Below are positions 5,407 through 5,442 of a DNA stretch of 5,442 nucleotides, piece after piece. The stretch lies in the NCBI GenBank assembly GCA_021819725.1, contig JAKAQR010000100.1, forward strand, positions 1 to 5,442, in the 5' to 3' direction. The notes below the pieces were generated by a model. The model was not told where the DNA came from and searched no databases. It saw nothing but the letters and a program-made list of their open reading frames with translations. The DNA is from Actinomycetes bacterium. Its GTDB lineage: Bacteria; Actinomycetota; Acidimicrobiia; Acidimicrobiales; Acidimicrobiaceae. The stretch's first letter is position 1. Each line of letters starts with the position of its first letter. Both the position numbers and the translations under genes were made by a program.

Positions 5407-5442
5407 ATGTCCGTGCCAACTCGTCGCGTAGGGAACAAACTT
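5407..5442 (+). CDS. Possible start of a divergent gene, cut by window edge
   Basis: An open frame begins with ATG at 5407 and reads MSVPTRRVGNKL to the window end. A weak AGGA site lies at 5395-5398, and a possible -10 is at 5375-5380. Twelve codons are too few to identify a product or to be sure it is coding. The position, divergent from the LolA-ABC operon, would suit a regulator, but nothing in the residues shows it. Confidence 0.25.
   Translation, partial: MSVPTRRVGNKL

Larger units (their letters stand above)
5176..5422. repeat. Repeated GAGTTGGC(G/A)C boxes upstream of the LolA-ABC operon
   Basis: The 11-mer TGAGTTGGCGC occurs on the plus strand at 5354-5364 and, in opposite orientation, at 5176-5186. 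A third, near-identical box GAGTTGGCAC lies on the minus strand at 5413-5422. The core GTTGGC is also seen at 5220-5225 on the plus strand, within a short palindrome TTGG-CT-CCAA at 5221-5230 next to the minus-strand -10. The arrangement around a likely promoter suggests operator sites. The hexamer core alone is common in this DNA, so only the longer matches carry weight. Confidence 0.4.

Noticed and set aside
1..5442. tRNA, rRNA and CRISPR array
   Set aside because: No cloverleaf-like tRNA ends, ribosomal RNA segments or regularly spaced repeats were seen on either strand by reading.

Overview
The window looks like chromosomal DNA from an actinobacterium of moderate GC content. By eye it is in the mid-to-upper 50s percent GC and is not as biased as Streptomyces. 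The pointers are an exported LolA/RseB-like protein of the type found in Gram-positive actinobacteria, paired with a BcrA-type ABC transporter, and an aldehyde dehydrogenase carrying the GEACTSANR active-site variant that I associate with actinobacterial GabD-like enzymes. An acidimicrobial lineage would fit, but this is inference and the sequence does not prove it. All well-supported genes lie on the minus strand, so the text below goes from high to low coordinates in the direction of transcription.

At the right end (5137-5442) is a regulatory region. It holds a candidate minus-strand promoter, a leader hairpin, repeated GAGTTGGC(G/A)C boxes and possibly the first codons of a divergent plus-strand gene. 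The minus-strand promoter would drive a three-gene unit: an exported LolA/RseB-like protein (4072-5136), a BcrA-type ABC ATPase (3125-4036) and an ABC-2 type permease (2332-3135). Gaps are 35 bp and then an 11-bp overlap, so the three are probably cotranscribed. The likely job is a cell-envelope exporter or self-protection pump working with a secreted lipid- or envelope-binding partner; the substrate is unknown.

Below it lies an orphan 61-residue membrane protein (2033-2218) with a perfect Shine-Dalgarno sequence and its own candidate promoter. Its stop codon sits within nested inverted repeats that may act as a terminator. A 325-bp gene-free spacer follows, with repeated TGACCAG motifs. Then comes a complete NAD(P)-dependent aldehyde dehydrogenase of the succinate-semialdehyde dehydrogenase (GabD) type (238-1707).

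The left edge (1-170) holds the N-terminal DNA-binding domain of a probable IS607-family serine recombinase, cut by the window. An IS607-type element therefore seems to have landed within about 70 bp of the gabD stop codon. No tRNA, rRNA or CRISPR array was seen.
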